Below are positions 46,025 through 54,282 of a stretch of DNA of 64,000 nucleotides, piece after piece. The notes under the pieces were generated by a model. That model worked only from the letters and a program-made list of their open reading frames with translations. It did not search any database and was not told where the DNA came from. The translations under genes were made by a program, and so were the position numbers. Each line of letters begins with the position of its first letter. The first letter of the stretch is position 1. The stretch is from Nostoc sp. FACHB-110 (GTDB lineage: Bacteria > Cyanobacteriota > Cyanobacteriia > Cyanobacteriales > Nostocaceae): contig NZ_JACJRU010000001.1 of the NCBI RefSeq assembly GCF_014697425.1, forward strand, positions 62,001-126,000, read 5' to 3'.

Positions 46025-46513
46025 ATGAAGACGGCTGAAAAACTGGCGGCGGGTTGGCTACTGATACTCGGATTCATGTTTTTGACATTATCTGTCTCTG
46101 CGGTAGTGGAAAAAAATAATATGCTCAAACCACTTCCAGTTGGGGATGATATAGATTCTGGCAAAGATTTTGTCAATCAAGAAGCACTATATATGCTAGA
46201 TACCACGGCAAGGCAAAGTTTTATTTTTGGCGTGCCGACAATGATTATTGGTGGCTGGTTAAGCTTGTCTTTATATCGTCAAACAAAAAGAGAACACAAA
46301 GCCCTTCAGCAAGAAATGAGCGATCGCTTACAATCGGTTTTTTATCAGATGCTACAACAAAATAATGGCAGAGTGACAGTTTTAGGTTTTGCAATACAGT
46401 CACAACTACCTGCACCCGTCGCTAGGGAATTTTTAGATCAAAAAGCTAAAGAATTCAATGCAAATTTTAAAGTGAATGAAGAAGGGGCTGTATCATACCA
46501 TTTTGATGTCTAA
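46025..46513 (+). CDS. Membrane protein of unknown function
   Basis: A 162-residue protein with two hydrophobic helices (about residues 8-27, WLLILGFMFLTLSVSAVV, and 58-78, SFIFGVPTMIIGGWLSLSLY), then a cytoplasmic region of about 80 residues. That region starts with a charged helix (RQTKREHKALQQEMSDRLQ) and continues into a predicted winged-helix-like segment (NNGRVTVLGFAIQSQLPAPVAREFLDQ). No named family is recognised. It lies 24 bases before the DUF423 gene and may be co-transcribed. Confidence 0.7.
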   Translation: MKTAEKLAAGWLLILGFMFLTLSVSAVVEKNNMLKPLPVGDDIDSGKDFVNQEALYMLDTTARQSFIFGVPTMIIGGWLSLSLYRQTKREHKALQQEMSDRLQSVFYQMLQQNNGRVTVLGFAIQSQLPAPVAREFLDQKAKEFNANFKVNEEGAVSYHFDV

Positions 46514-46537
46514 TGTCTGGTTAGATTAATAAGTCTC

Positions 46538-46918
46538 ATGGCGCAGATTTTTTTGAGTTTAGCTGCCGTTTTTGGTGGTTTGTCAGTTGCGGCTGGGGCT
46601 TTTGCTTCCCATGCTTTACGAGATAAAATCAGTGAGCGATCGCTCGAAATATTTGATACTGGCGCTCGCTATCAAATGTACCACGCTCTAGCACTTTTGC
46701 TAGTTGCTCTCCTCATGACTCGTGTAGAATCTCCAAGCGCTACTTTAATAGCCAGTGCTTGGCTATTTGTCATTGGTATTGCTATTTTCTCCGGTAGCTT
46801 ATACACCATAAGTTTAACTGGTGTGAAATCTTTCGGCGCGATCGCACCTTTAGGCGGTTTAGCTTTGATTGCTGCTTGGGGTGCTTTAGCCGTTGCTGCT
46901 TGGAATTTGAAATTTTAA
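46538..46918 (+). CDS. DUF423-family membrane protein
   Basis: A 126-residue protein with four hydrophobic helices. The N-terminal segment (LAAVFGGLSVAAGAFASHAL) and the text RYQMYHALALL and FSGSLYTISLTG are typical of the DUF423/YgdD family, whose function is not known. Adjacent to an unrelated two-helix protein upstream and an antitoxin-like gene downstream. Confidence 0.93.
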   Translation: MAQIFLSLAAVFGGLSVAAGAFASHALRDKISERSLEIFDTGARYQMYHALALLLVALLMTRVESPSATLIASAWLFVIGIAIFSGSLYTISLTGVKSFGAIAPLGGLALIAAWGALAVAAWNLKF

Positions 46919-46971
46919 TCAAACGGTAAGTTAGGACTTTAGACTGAAAACCCTGCTTACTGTGTTGAAAT

Positions 46972-47214
46972 ATGAATGCTCTCAAGATAGAAGTCGTTTT
47001 AACTGAAGATGGAACTCTGACGCTACAGGGTTTACCTTTTCATGCTGGGGATGCTGTGGAAGTGATTATTCTAGAAACTAAAACTCCACAGCAGCAAGCC
47101 CAACATTTACCCCAATCAGGTACAAATCCTTATCCTTTGCACAACACACAGCCATACCGTTATGATGACCCCACAGAACCCGTCGCTTTAGATGACTGGG
47201 AAGTTTTGCAATGA
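46972..47214 (+). CDS. Antitoxin-like protein
   Basis: An 80-residue protein beginning MNALKIEVVLTEDGTLTLQGLP, the swapped-hairpin style start of small AbrB- or DUF2281-like antitoxins, with a proline- and acid-rich tail (YDDPTEPVALDDWEVLQ) that would bind a toxin. Its stop overlaps the start codon of a VapC-like frame (ATGA), the usual type II toxin-antitoxin arrangement. Since the toxin frame breaks off after 22 codons, this antitoxin may be an orphan. Confidence 0.75.
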   Translation: MNALKIEVVLTEDGTLTLQGLPFHAGDAVEVIILETKTPQQQAQHLPQSGTNPYPLHNTQPYRYDDPTEPVALDDWEVLQ

Positions 47215-47279
47215 TTATACTTGACACTCATATTTGGGTTTGGTGGGTACAAAACGACAATATTTGTGTTAATAGATGA
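47211..47279 (+). pseudogene. Remnant of a VapC-type PIN toxin
   Basis: The frame MIILDTHIWVWWVQND is the typical first strand and helix of a PIN-domain toxin including the first metal-binding Asp, but a TGA at 47277-47279 ends it at 22 residues. The following 130 bases do not continue a PIN domain in any obvious frame. It is probably a deletion remnant. The overlap with the antitoxin is preserved. Confidence 0.75.
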
Positions 47280-47395
47280 CTGGTATAAGCGTATTTTTCT
47301 GCGGAGTGCGTTTTGGCATTGACGTACTTACTTTTGAACAGTATCCTCCGGCTTAATTCACATAAGGAGTTTAGTATTTTCTAATACATCCTGCT

Positions 47396-47414
47396 GCCAA
47401 ATTTCAAATTTGGC
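47396..47414. promoter_or_regulatory. 19-base palindrome just before the DUF1830 start
   Basis: GCCAAATTT-C-AAATTTGGC is perfect on both arms and ends two bases before the ATG. It could be a repressor operator or an RNA hairpin that hides the translation start. No Shine-Dalgarno is visible between it and the ATG. Confidence 0.6.
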
Positions 47415-47416
47415 AT

Positions 47417-47629
47417 ATGAAGCCAAAAATTATCTGTTTTTACAAAAACACAACTAGTCAAATTCAAATTGTTCGGCTTTTTCAGCAGTTTGAACTAATA
47501 ATGTTTCCCGGAGAACAACTTTTATTTGAAACTATTCCTGATGTTGAACTAAAAATTGAGTCTGAAGTAATAGCAGGGAAAGTTGCAACTAATCAAGTTT
47601 CTTGCCTGAATCTGCAAATTTTAGAGTGA
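47417..47629 (+). CDS. DUF1830 family protein
   Basis: A 70-residue protein of a family found almost only in cyanobacteria; function unknown. Recognisable text is ICFYKNTTSQIQIVR at the N-terminus, IMFPGEQLLFE in the middle and VSCLNLQILE at the end. Conserved Cys residues occur near both termini. A 19-base perfect palindrome immediately precedes the start. It is not linked to a known partner. Confidence 0.85.
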   Translation: MKPKIICFYKNTTSQIQIVRLFQQFELIMFPGEQLLFETIPDVELKIESEVIAGKVATNQVSCLNLQILE

Positions 47630-47798
47630 AGATAAGATTTGTAGAAACAGTTATCCAGGGTGCATAACATTGTAGTTGATATTTAGTTTATGCTATGAAT
47701 TCAATATTTTTTGCAAATTTGACAGACTGCGATCGCGGTAGTGGTAGGTAAGATAATACAGGAGTTTATAACTTCATTTCTACACCACCTCTAAAGTC

Positions 47799-47837
47799 GT
47801 AACGTGCCTAAATATTAGGTGCGTTACGTTATTTTTT
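47799..47837 (+). terminator. Intrinsic terminator after the DUF1830 gene
   Basis: GTAACGTGCCTAA (47799-47811) and TTAGGTGCGTTAC (47815-47827) form a long stem with two mismatches, followed by GTTATTTTTT. The T-run overlaps the stop codon of the 35-residue minus-strand gene. Confidence 0.75.
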
Positions 47838-47936
47838 CCCAGGTAATTTAGTACCCATTTCCGTTAATGCCGAGAAAATCAAATAAAGTATGAGTAAGCC
47901 AACACCAGCCAAAAAAGCAATTAAATCACTATCCAT
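47829..47936 (-). CDS. 35-residue single-span membrane protein
   Basis: The minus strand encodes a 35-residue frame starting MDSDLIAFLAGVGLLI, with one hydrophobic segment (about residues 5-24) and a basic end LPGKK. Its ATG overlaps the last codons and stop of panE by 8 bases, so translation may be coupled. The size and shape are like small photosystem or cytochrome subunits, but the sequence is not one I recognise. It is too short to be found by most length cut-offs and has no assigned function. Confidence 0.55.
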   Translation of the reverse strand: MDSDLIAFLAGVGLLILYLIFSALTEMGTKLPGKK

Positions 47937-48873
47937 AATTTTGATTTCTTGTATCTAAAAATTTTAACTGGTTATACAAACAATTAATTTGTGGTAAATT
48001 TGCCCCAGATGCTTGAGCTTTACGTAATGGGTTGCCAAAAATTGCTTCTACTTCTAAAGGGCGATGTTCATCATAATCTATTTTCATACTGGTGCGATAC
48101 GGCTTCATCTTGAGTGTGTAATCAAGTAATGTTTGAATAAAACTCTCAGGAATTATTCGCCCAGTACTTTTTGCCCCGGCAACTACTTCATACATTAATT
48201 GTTCAACAAGTTGGCGAGTGTGTGTATCTGTCATTAATTCATCTGTTCTGGCGTTGAGAATCACAGACAGCCCATTATAGGGAATATTCCAGACTAATTT
48301 TTTCCACCGCGCCCAGAGTAAATCTTCAGCTAATTCAATCTTAATTGCCGCATTTTCAAAGTCACCAGCAATTTGCTGTATTCTCTTGGTGATTCCTGCT
48401 TCATGATAGTTATGGGCATATTCTCCAAAAATAATGTGTCCATAATCTACGTGGTGAATATGGCCTTGCCCTACTTTATTAGAGCATAAAAAACACAATC
48501 CCCCAATTACATAGGCATTGCTCACAAGATGGGCAATTTCTTCTTCTATCCCCAGCCCATTTTGTAATACTAAAACTACCCCCCCATCTTTAACCACAGG
48601 CGGTAATAATTGTGGGAGTAAATAATTTTGCGTAGTTTTAAGTGCCACTATCACGACATCGCATTGTGGCATTTTTTCCACCTGATTATAGGCGTTTACG
48701 TGTGGAAGGGTAAAGTCGCCATCTTTAGATTCAACAATTAAACCAAATTGATTAACGTGTTCGTAATCACTCTTGAGTAAAAAGTGAACATCTAAACCCG
48801 CTTTTTGCAGCTTGGCCCCATAATAACCACCTAATGCCCCAGTGCCAATGACAGCGTACTTGCGATCGCGCAT
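47929..48873 (-). CDS. Ketopantoate reductase family protein (PanE-like)
   Basis: NADPH-dependent reductase; PanE reduces 2-dehydropantoate to pantoate in coenzyme A synthesis. The N-terminal Rossmann motif is IGTGALGGYYGAKLQKAG. The catalytic Lys region is ARWKKLVWNIPYNGLS, and a late acid-containing segment (KMKPYRTSMKIDYDEHRPLEVE) matches the family. Length 314 is normal. Some family members act on other 2-keto acids, so the exact role is likely but not certain. The start codon ATG runs into a HIP1-like GCGCGATCGC. Confidence 0.9.
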   Translation of the reverse strand: MRDRKYAVIGTGALGGYYGAKLQKAGLDVHFLLKSDYEHVNQFGLIVESKDGDFTLPHVNAYNQVEKMPQCDVVIVALKTTQNYLLPQLLPPVVKDGGVVLVLQNGLGIEEEIAHLVSNAYVIGGLCFLCSNKVGQGHIHHVDYGHIIFGEYAHNYHEAGITKRIQQIAGDFENAAIKIELAEDLLWARWKKLVWNIPYNGLSVILNARTDELMTDTHTRQLVEQLMYEVVAGAKSTGRIIPESFIQTLLDYTLKMKPYRTSMKIDYDEHRPLEVEAIFGNPLRKAQASGANLPQINCLYNQLKFLDTRNQNYG

Positions 48874-49138
48874 TTTTTTTCAAAGCAACTATCCTGAAAA
48901 TTATCATAAGCCTATGTCTGCCACTATTGCACCTCATACTAGTCTCAGCACCACTCTCTACACAATATTCCCTACTTGATATGTAGTGTATGAATCAAAT
49001 ACGATAACTATAGACTTATAGCTATTAACTAGATTGAATTTTACTGATGACCTGGAATTTTCAAAAAATAAATTTTTGTATAAAAAATTAACTGTTTTAA
49101 TATAAATTAAATTTTATGAAAGCAAATAGGTTAAAAAT

Positions 49139-49540
49139 ATGCCTGATATTGTTGATATTGCAGTAAGTTCTGATGCCTTTAAAACGCTTGTCACAGCAGT
49201 ACAAGCGGCTGGTTTGGTCGAGACATTAAAAAGTCCAGGCCCATTTACTGTGTTTGCACCAAACGATAATGCTTTTGCCAAACTTCCCCCAGGCACTATT
49301 CAAACCTTAGTACAGAATATTCCTCAATTAACCCGAATCTTAAAGTATCATGTCGTCGCTGGAAAACTAGCAAAAAATGATTTAGCCAAACTCGGTATAG
49401 TGACTTCTGTCGAAGGCTCAGTGATTAAAATAAATTGTGCTGATGGTTTTGAAGTTAAAAATGCCACAGTCTTAGCAGCAGATATTGAAGCCGATAACGG
49501 AATAATTCACGTCATTGATACAGTAATTTTGCCTGGTTAA
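49139..49540 (+). CDS. Fasciclin (FAS1) domain protein
   Basis: A 133-residue single FAS1 domain. Typical boxes are visible: [17 protein letters not shown] (H1-like) and [10 protein letters not shown], and a closing [12 protein letters not shown] (H2-like). FAS1 domains mediate adhesion or binding. There is no signal peptide, so the protein is probably cytoplasmic, as with several short cyanobacterial FAS1 proteins. An intrinsic terminator follows directly. Confidence 0.95.
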   Translation: MPDIVDIAVSSDAFKTLVTAVQAAGLVETLKSPGPFTVFAPNDNAFAKLPPGTIQTLVQNIPQLTRILKYHVVAGKLAKNDLAKLGIVTSVEGSVIKINCADGFEVKNATVLAADIEADNGIIHVIDTVILPG

Positions 49541-49546
49541 CTATCC

Positions 49547-49582
49547 TTAGGTGGGGATTTCCCACCTAAATTATTTTATTTT
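49547..49582 (+). terminator. Intrinsic terminator of the fasciclin gene
   Basis: TTAGGTGGG (49547-49555) pairs with CCCACCTAA (49561-49569), followed by a T-rich tract (ATTATTTTATTTTTT). Confidence 0.85.
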
Positions 49583-49737
49583 TTAATATTGCTTATTTAT
49601 AATATTTATCTGATTTGTTTTATTTAATTTATGTAACATTGGCGGAGTATTCACTTTAAATTACGTTAGTGTTAGTTAGTATACATAAAAATGTATTAAA
49701 TTTATTAACTTTAAAATGTTGATGTCGAAATAAATTA

Positions 49738-50073
49738 ATGATAGATTTTAATGCTTTGGCTGATTTTTCTCGTACCAATTGTATTGGTGTTTGTGCCTTT
49801 CTCGTACCCGCAAATTTAATTGCCACACTGCTAACGATTATTTTTACTTTCTTACGTCGTCCCATATATCAAGTGCAAGTACTTGTAGGAGCAACTAGTA
49901 TTTTTGCTGTGGTAATGATACTGCACGTATATAGTTGGTTTATGGCTGGGGTAGTGATGGCTCCGACTTATATTCTTTTATCTCTAGCACTTACCTGTTT
50001 GGTAATTAATTTTGGAGCAATTTTTATTCACAGACGTTTGCTAAATAGCCCTAGACTTTCTAGTAATTTGTAA
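49738..50073 (+). CDS. Small membrane protein, unknown function
   Basis: A 111-residue protein with three strongly hydrophobic helices (about residues 20-40, 45-65 and 70-98). The central text VGATSIFAVVMILHVYSWFMAGVVMAP contains a His and Trp at the membrane edge. No family recognised. The gene is preceded by an AT-rich spacer and followed by a strong hairpin. Confidence 0.7.
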   Translation: MIDFNALADFSRTNCIGVCAFLVPANLIATLLTIIFTFLRRPIYQVQVLVGATSIFAVVMILHVYSWFMAGVVMAPTYILLSLALTCLVINFGAIFIHRRLLNSPRLSSNL

Positions 50074-50082
50074 ATCATTACC

Positions 50083-50105
50083 CCCGACTTCTTGAAGAAG
50101 TCGGG
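50083..50105. terminator. Bidirectional hairpin terminator
   Basis: CCCGACTTCTT-G-AAGAAGTCGGG is a perfect palindrome between two convergent genes. The same stem core appears in the terminators at 29802 (CCCGA...TCGGGG) and 37837. Confidence 0.8.
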
Positions 50106-50136
50106 TTGATCAAAATTTTGGCAACGCTATATTTAA

Positions 50137-53100
50137 TTAATTGGCTGTACCTGTTAAAATAAATGCTGCCCAATAATAAGGATGATTATAGGGTTGTTTA
50201 TCAGGGACTATTTTACTCAGTCTATATAAATGTGTTGCTAAATAAGTTCTAATTCTTAATTCGTCAGGATGCAGAGATTTAATTAAATCTTCATACCATT
50301 TGGTTAATTCGCCTGCGGTGACTGCTTGTAACCAAGCAGTAGCTTCTGTTAAGGCGGTGGCTGGTGTTTTATTCATTTGCAGTCGCCGATAGAACTCAAT
50401 GATTAATAAAGCACTAGCAGTTGATTCTACATACCAAAGAGTACTAATAACTCGCGGTGCTGTGGCACAAAGAAAACTATTAACGACAGAAACATATTCC
50501 GTATGAATATTTTGGTTGTTTTGATGCACCAATTGACAAGCTGATAAAATAGCTAATTGATAACTACTGAGATTTTTTTGGCAGATTTCTTCTAGGGTGA
50601 TTTTATCTTCACCTGCTAATGCTAATTCCGATTTGGTTGGGTCACGAAAATTGTTAATAACTTGACCTGTAAAATGGAAAATATTGTAATTTTCAGCTAA
50701 GGCAGTTTCTACCATATTTTTAGTAGCATCTACCTCTTGAATACGTTGAGATTGAGCAAACATTTGGCTGATTACTTCCGATTCTAACTTGGCAAATTTG
50801 GGGGCGACATAACCTGTAGTTGTCGGAGATTCAACGCTGAGTAATTTTTGATCTGATAATTGGGCGATGCTTTCAAACTGTAAAGTTAAACCCGTGAGAA
50901 TGCTGGGCAAATAAGTAGTAGTAAATTTTGTGGCGGGAATTGTGATTTCAGTCTCAAAATCAGAGAGATTAAACAGTAAATGTAGGGGTAATCTGTGTAA
51001 ATCTCGGTGAGGAACCAAAATTAAATTAGTGATGCCTTCAAGCTCTTGAGTAATTGTGGAAATTTCGAGAATTTGTTGCAGATTTAAGAGCCTTTGTAGC
51101 ATCTGCGATCGCCAGGGATGGTTACTTTTAGTTTGGGGGTCTTGTGCTTGCTCGCCATAATCGTGATATGCCTGGCTCCAATCTTCTAGCCAGTTTTCAA
51201 AAGCAATTAACCTTCTTGCTGCTTCGGGTAAGGGTAATTCTTGTAAAGGCGTTGCAGCAGTGTTACCTAGTGATTGGACTGGCGTAAAGACCAATATCGG
51301 TGATGGTGCTTCATCTTTAATAATAAAAGTATGCAGAGCCGCTGGGCTAATATGCCAATAAATAATTGCTGTATTGGGGTTAAGCAGATGTTGAACTGCA
51401 CGATAGTTAGGCGAGTAAATTTCATCTTGCCAACCAAACAGCAACCACTGTAAACAAGCATTTTTTTCCTGTTCTGCCAGTTCCCAAGCTTCTACTAAAT
51501 CACCAGATTCTACCCAAAAGTCAACTGCTAATTGTCCCAGTCCGGCAAATTTCAGTGCTAACTGTTTTTTCCCCTCATCTGTCAGCGTTTGATCACTCAG
51601 GAGTTGTTCTAATAATTGAAAGGCACGTTGTTGTAATTCTTGGGCTTGGGTAGTTTGTCCTAAACTCAACAGCAATTTGATTAAAGATTGCAAAATTTCT
51701 AAATGCAGTTGGGGAAAACCTTCCCAGCTAAGAGTTAACAGTGCTTGATTATAAGCCACTACTGCTTTGCGCCAACTTTGGCGAGATGCTGGGTGTTTTT
51801 TACCTTGTTCGTAGTGTGTATTGCCAATGGCAAAATGCAATCTCCCCCAACCTTCAGGGTGGGTATCGGGACGGATGTGTTTTAAACCTTGCTCGTAACT
51901 GGCGAGTTTGCCTGCATAAGTGCCTTGTTTTAAGTTGGGATTAAGGGCGGCGAGATTTGTTAATAGTAATGGCGTATCCACATTAGTTACATGACCAATG
52001 GCTGTGCCTCGCCCTATCCAAGCTTCCCAGTAATCGAGTTTAATTTGTAAAGCGTTGTCATAAGAAGCGATCGCTTCGGCGTATCGTTCTAAATAAAATA
52101 ATGCGACGGCTTGGTTATACCAAGCAAGGTGAAAGTCTGGTTTAATCGCAATGGCTTTTTCGTAGGAAGCAATTGCTTCTTCGCGCTTGCCTAAGTTATC
52201 GAGTGCGACACCACGGTTATACCAAGCTAAATAAAAATCTGGTTGATGAACTAAGGCTTTATCCCAAGAGGCAATTGCTTCTGACCACTGTCTTAAATTA
52301 AATAAAACTACACCCCGGTCAATCCAAACTTCGTAATAGTCTGGTTGCAGTTCTAAAGCTTGATTATAAGAGGCGATCGCTTCTGTATATTGTTCACTGA
52401 CAGCGAGGGCAATGCCTCGGTAATACCAAGTTTCTGGGTCTTGGGGTTGCAATTCCAAGGCTTGGTCGTAAGCAGCGAGAGCTTCGCCGATTTGCCCTAA
52501 CTTCAGCAGTGCTAAAGCTTTGCTCGCCCAAGCTTCTGGGTAATTAGCATGAATTTCGATTGCCTGATTAAAAGATGCGATCGCTTCTGCAAATAGTCCC
52601 AGTTCCCCTAAAGTGCCACCCCGGTTGTACCATGCTTTATAGTGGTCTGGTTTCAGGTCGATAGCTGTATCATACGCGGCCACCGCTTCGGCGAAACGCT
52701 CTAAATGGAATAGTGTCAAACCTCTGTTAAACCAATAATCATAAGCATCTGGTTGTAGTTCAATGGCACGATCATAAGATGCGATCGCCCCTACTAAATC
52801 TCCAGCTTTTGCTTGTTGTAGACCCTGATAAAACCAGGCTTGAGCTTGGATAGGCGTATTTACTGGATTAGTTGTCGTCGCTATAGGCTGGCTGAGTTGT
52901 GTTGTCAGATTCACCGCTAACTGTTGTACTAAATGGGCACTTTGCTCCAACCTGACCAACAGTTCATCTAAGGTGTAAGCAACATTGGGATCTAAATTTG
53001 CTAACGACTGATCCCAAGCATTTCCTGGCGATAATTTTGTAGAGTTTGCTGCTGTTCTCACGATTCTCGTGGGTTCTGGATATTCCAAAAACAACTCGCT

Positions 53101-54078
53101 TAAATCGCCAATTACATCTTCCTCTGCCGGAGGTAGAAATACTACTGCTGAGGCAGTTAACTCTTCTTGTTTATCTTCTTTGGGGGGTGCGGCTAAATTT
53201 TGCGTGACATTTTCCTGGGGTGATGAAATAGCGGCAAATTCTTCTAGGGGATACTCCCACAGCGATTCCGGTGTCATTTCCGGTACAGGTGGTTGAGATG
53301 GGGTAATAATGAACTCTTTTGGAGTTTCTTCTGATGGGGGTGAGTGGGATGCTTCTGTTTCGTACTCCCAAGCTGGGATGGTGTTCGCCCAGTGATTTGC
53401 CTGTGGTGGAGTAGATGCTGCCTCTGGGTACTGCCACAATGATGCTGATGGATCAGTTGCTTCGCCTGTATACTCCCAAACAATTTCTTCTACATTTTCG
53501 GTAGATACTTCATAGGCTGATGTTGTGGTTTCTGGGCGATTTTGTGCAGATTCTTCATACTCCCAAAGCATTTCGCCAAAGTTACGCAGTAATTCTTGTC
53601 CGGGAGAACTCGCCGCAGTTTCATCATTGGTATCAGTAGTTGCAACGGTGGAATCTTGAAAATGTTGATGACCTTCGTCAAGATTCCGCGTTATTAATCG
53701 GATACCAATGTCATAAGAAAGGTCTCCAACTTTGCCGATATTGAGTTCACCAAGTTCCACCATTTGCCCAGCTAGCTGCTGGTTAATTACAGATGAATTC
53801 AGCAATTTTTCGCCAAACTCCAGTAGCCAATCTAGCCAACGCTCAGTACTAATGCGGTCTTCCATGCGTTGTAGATATCTGATTGCCCACTGTTGCCCTC
53901 TTCCTTGATGCACACCTTCTAGCAATTGGGTATACAGAATTTCTAAATCGCCATTAGTTAGCTCAGGAGGTGGTTCCCCCATCTTCTGTTCCCTTAGAGG
54001 TTGTATAGCCTGCTTACTACCAACGGGTTGATTTGAATGTGTTTTAAGCCACTGCCATAGCTGCGTGAGCATCTGCAC
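50137..54078 (-). CDS. TPR-CHAT protein with a disordered WEY-motif linker
   Basis: A 1313-residue protein. Residues 43-132 form a domain shared with the neighbouring 232-residue protein (LEGVHQGRGQQWA, GDLSYDIGIRLITRN). Then an acidic, Ser/Thr/Pro-rich linker (about 150-340) carries six WEY-like motifs (LWEYEE, VWEYTG, LWQYPE, AWEYET, LWEYPL, FLEYPE; first Trp172). At least eight TPRs follow (about 405-690), then a helical region, and a C-terminal CHAT domain (about 1000-1313). CHAT is a caspase-related protease fold. The catalytic Cys is present (Cys1181 in LSACQL), but the expected His of an HFxGHG-type motif is Gln1139 (HFTGQV). Function unknown; it may be an inactive scaffold. Confidence 0.92.
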   Translation of the reverse strand: MQMLTQLWQWLKTHSNQPVGSKQAIQPLREQKMGEPPPELTNGDLEILYTQLLEGVHQGRGQQWAIRYLQRMEDRISTERWLDWLLEFGEKLLNSSVINQQLAGQMVELGELNIGKVGDLSYDIGIRLITRNLDEGHQHFQDSTVATTDTNDETAASSPGQELLRNFGEMLWEYEESAQNRPETTTSAYEVSTENVEEIVWEYTGEATDPSASLWQYPEAASTPPQANHWANTIPAWEYETEASHSPPSEETPKEFIITPSQPPVPEMTPESLWEYPLEEFAAISSPQENVTQNLAAPPKEDKQEELTASAVVFLPPAEEDVIGDLSELFLEYPEPTRIVRTAANSTKLSPGNAWDQSLANLDPNVAYTLDELLVRLEQSAHLVQQLAVNLTTQLSQPIATTTNPVNTPIQAQAWFYQGLQQAKAGDLVGAIASYDRAIELQPDAYDYWFNRGLTLFHLERFAEAVAAYDTAIDLKPDHYKAWYNRGGTLGELGLFAEAIASFNQAIEIHANYPEAWASKALALLKLGQIGEALAAYDQALELQPQDPETWYYRGIALAVSEQYTEAIASYNQALELQPDYYEVWIDRGVVLFNLRQWSEAIASWDKALVHQPDFYLAWYNRGVALDNLGKREEAIASYEKAIAIKPDFHLAWYNQAVALFYLERYAEAIASYDNALQIKLDYWEAWIGRGTAIGHVTNVDTPLLLTNLAALNPNLKQGTYAGKLASYEQGLKHIRPDTHPEGWGRLHFAIGNTHYEQGKKHPASRQSWRKAVVAYNQALLTLSWEGFPQLHLEILQSLIKLLLSLGQTTQAQELQQRAFQLLEQLLSDQTLTDEGKKQLALKFAGLGQLAVDFWVESGDLVEAWELAEQEKNACLQWLLFGWQDEIYSPNYRAVQHLLNPNTAIIYWHISPAALHTFIIKDEAPSPILVFTPVQSLGNTAATPLQELPLPEAARRLIAFENWLEDWSQAYHDYGEQAQDPQTKSNHPWRSQMLQRLLNLQQILEISTITQELEGITNLILVPHRDLHRLPLHLLFNLSDFETEITIPATKFTTTYLPSILTGLTLQFESIAQLSDQKLLSVESPTTTGYVAPKFAKLESEVISQMFAQSQRIQEVDATKNMVETALAENYNIFHFTGQVINNFRDPTKSELALAGEDKITLEEICQKNLSSYQLAILSACQLVHQNNQNIHTEYVSVVNSFLCATAPRVISTLWYVESTASALLIIEFYRRLQMNKTPATALTEATAWLQAVTAGELTKWYEDLIKSLHPDELRIRTYLATHLYRLSKIVPDKQPYNHPYYWAAFILTGTAN

Positions 54079-54282
54079 ATACTCTGAAGGTTTTGTTTAT
54101 CCTAGATTGTAGCGATCGTTGTGTCAAAAAAATCAATATAAATTTAAGTGAAACCCACTGCTACTGGCGGGTTTGACGGGTAGATGTTTATCAAAAATAT
54201 ACAAAACTTAGTCAGTTTTCATGCTGGACTCGAAAAACAATCACAAAATCTTTTGCAGTTGTACTTTTTACTTTTAATTTAG

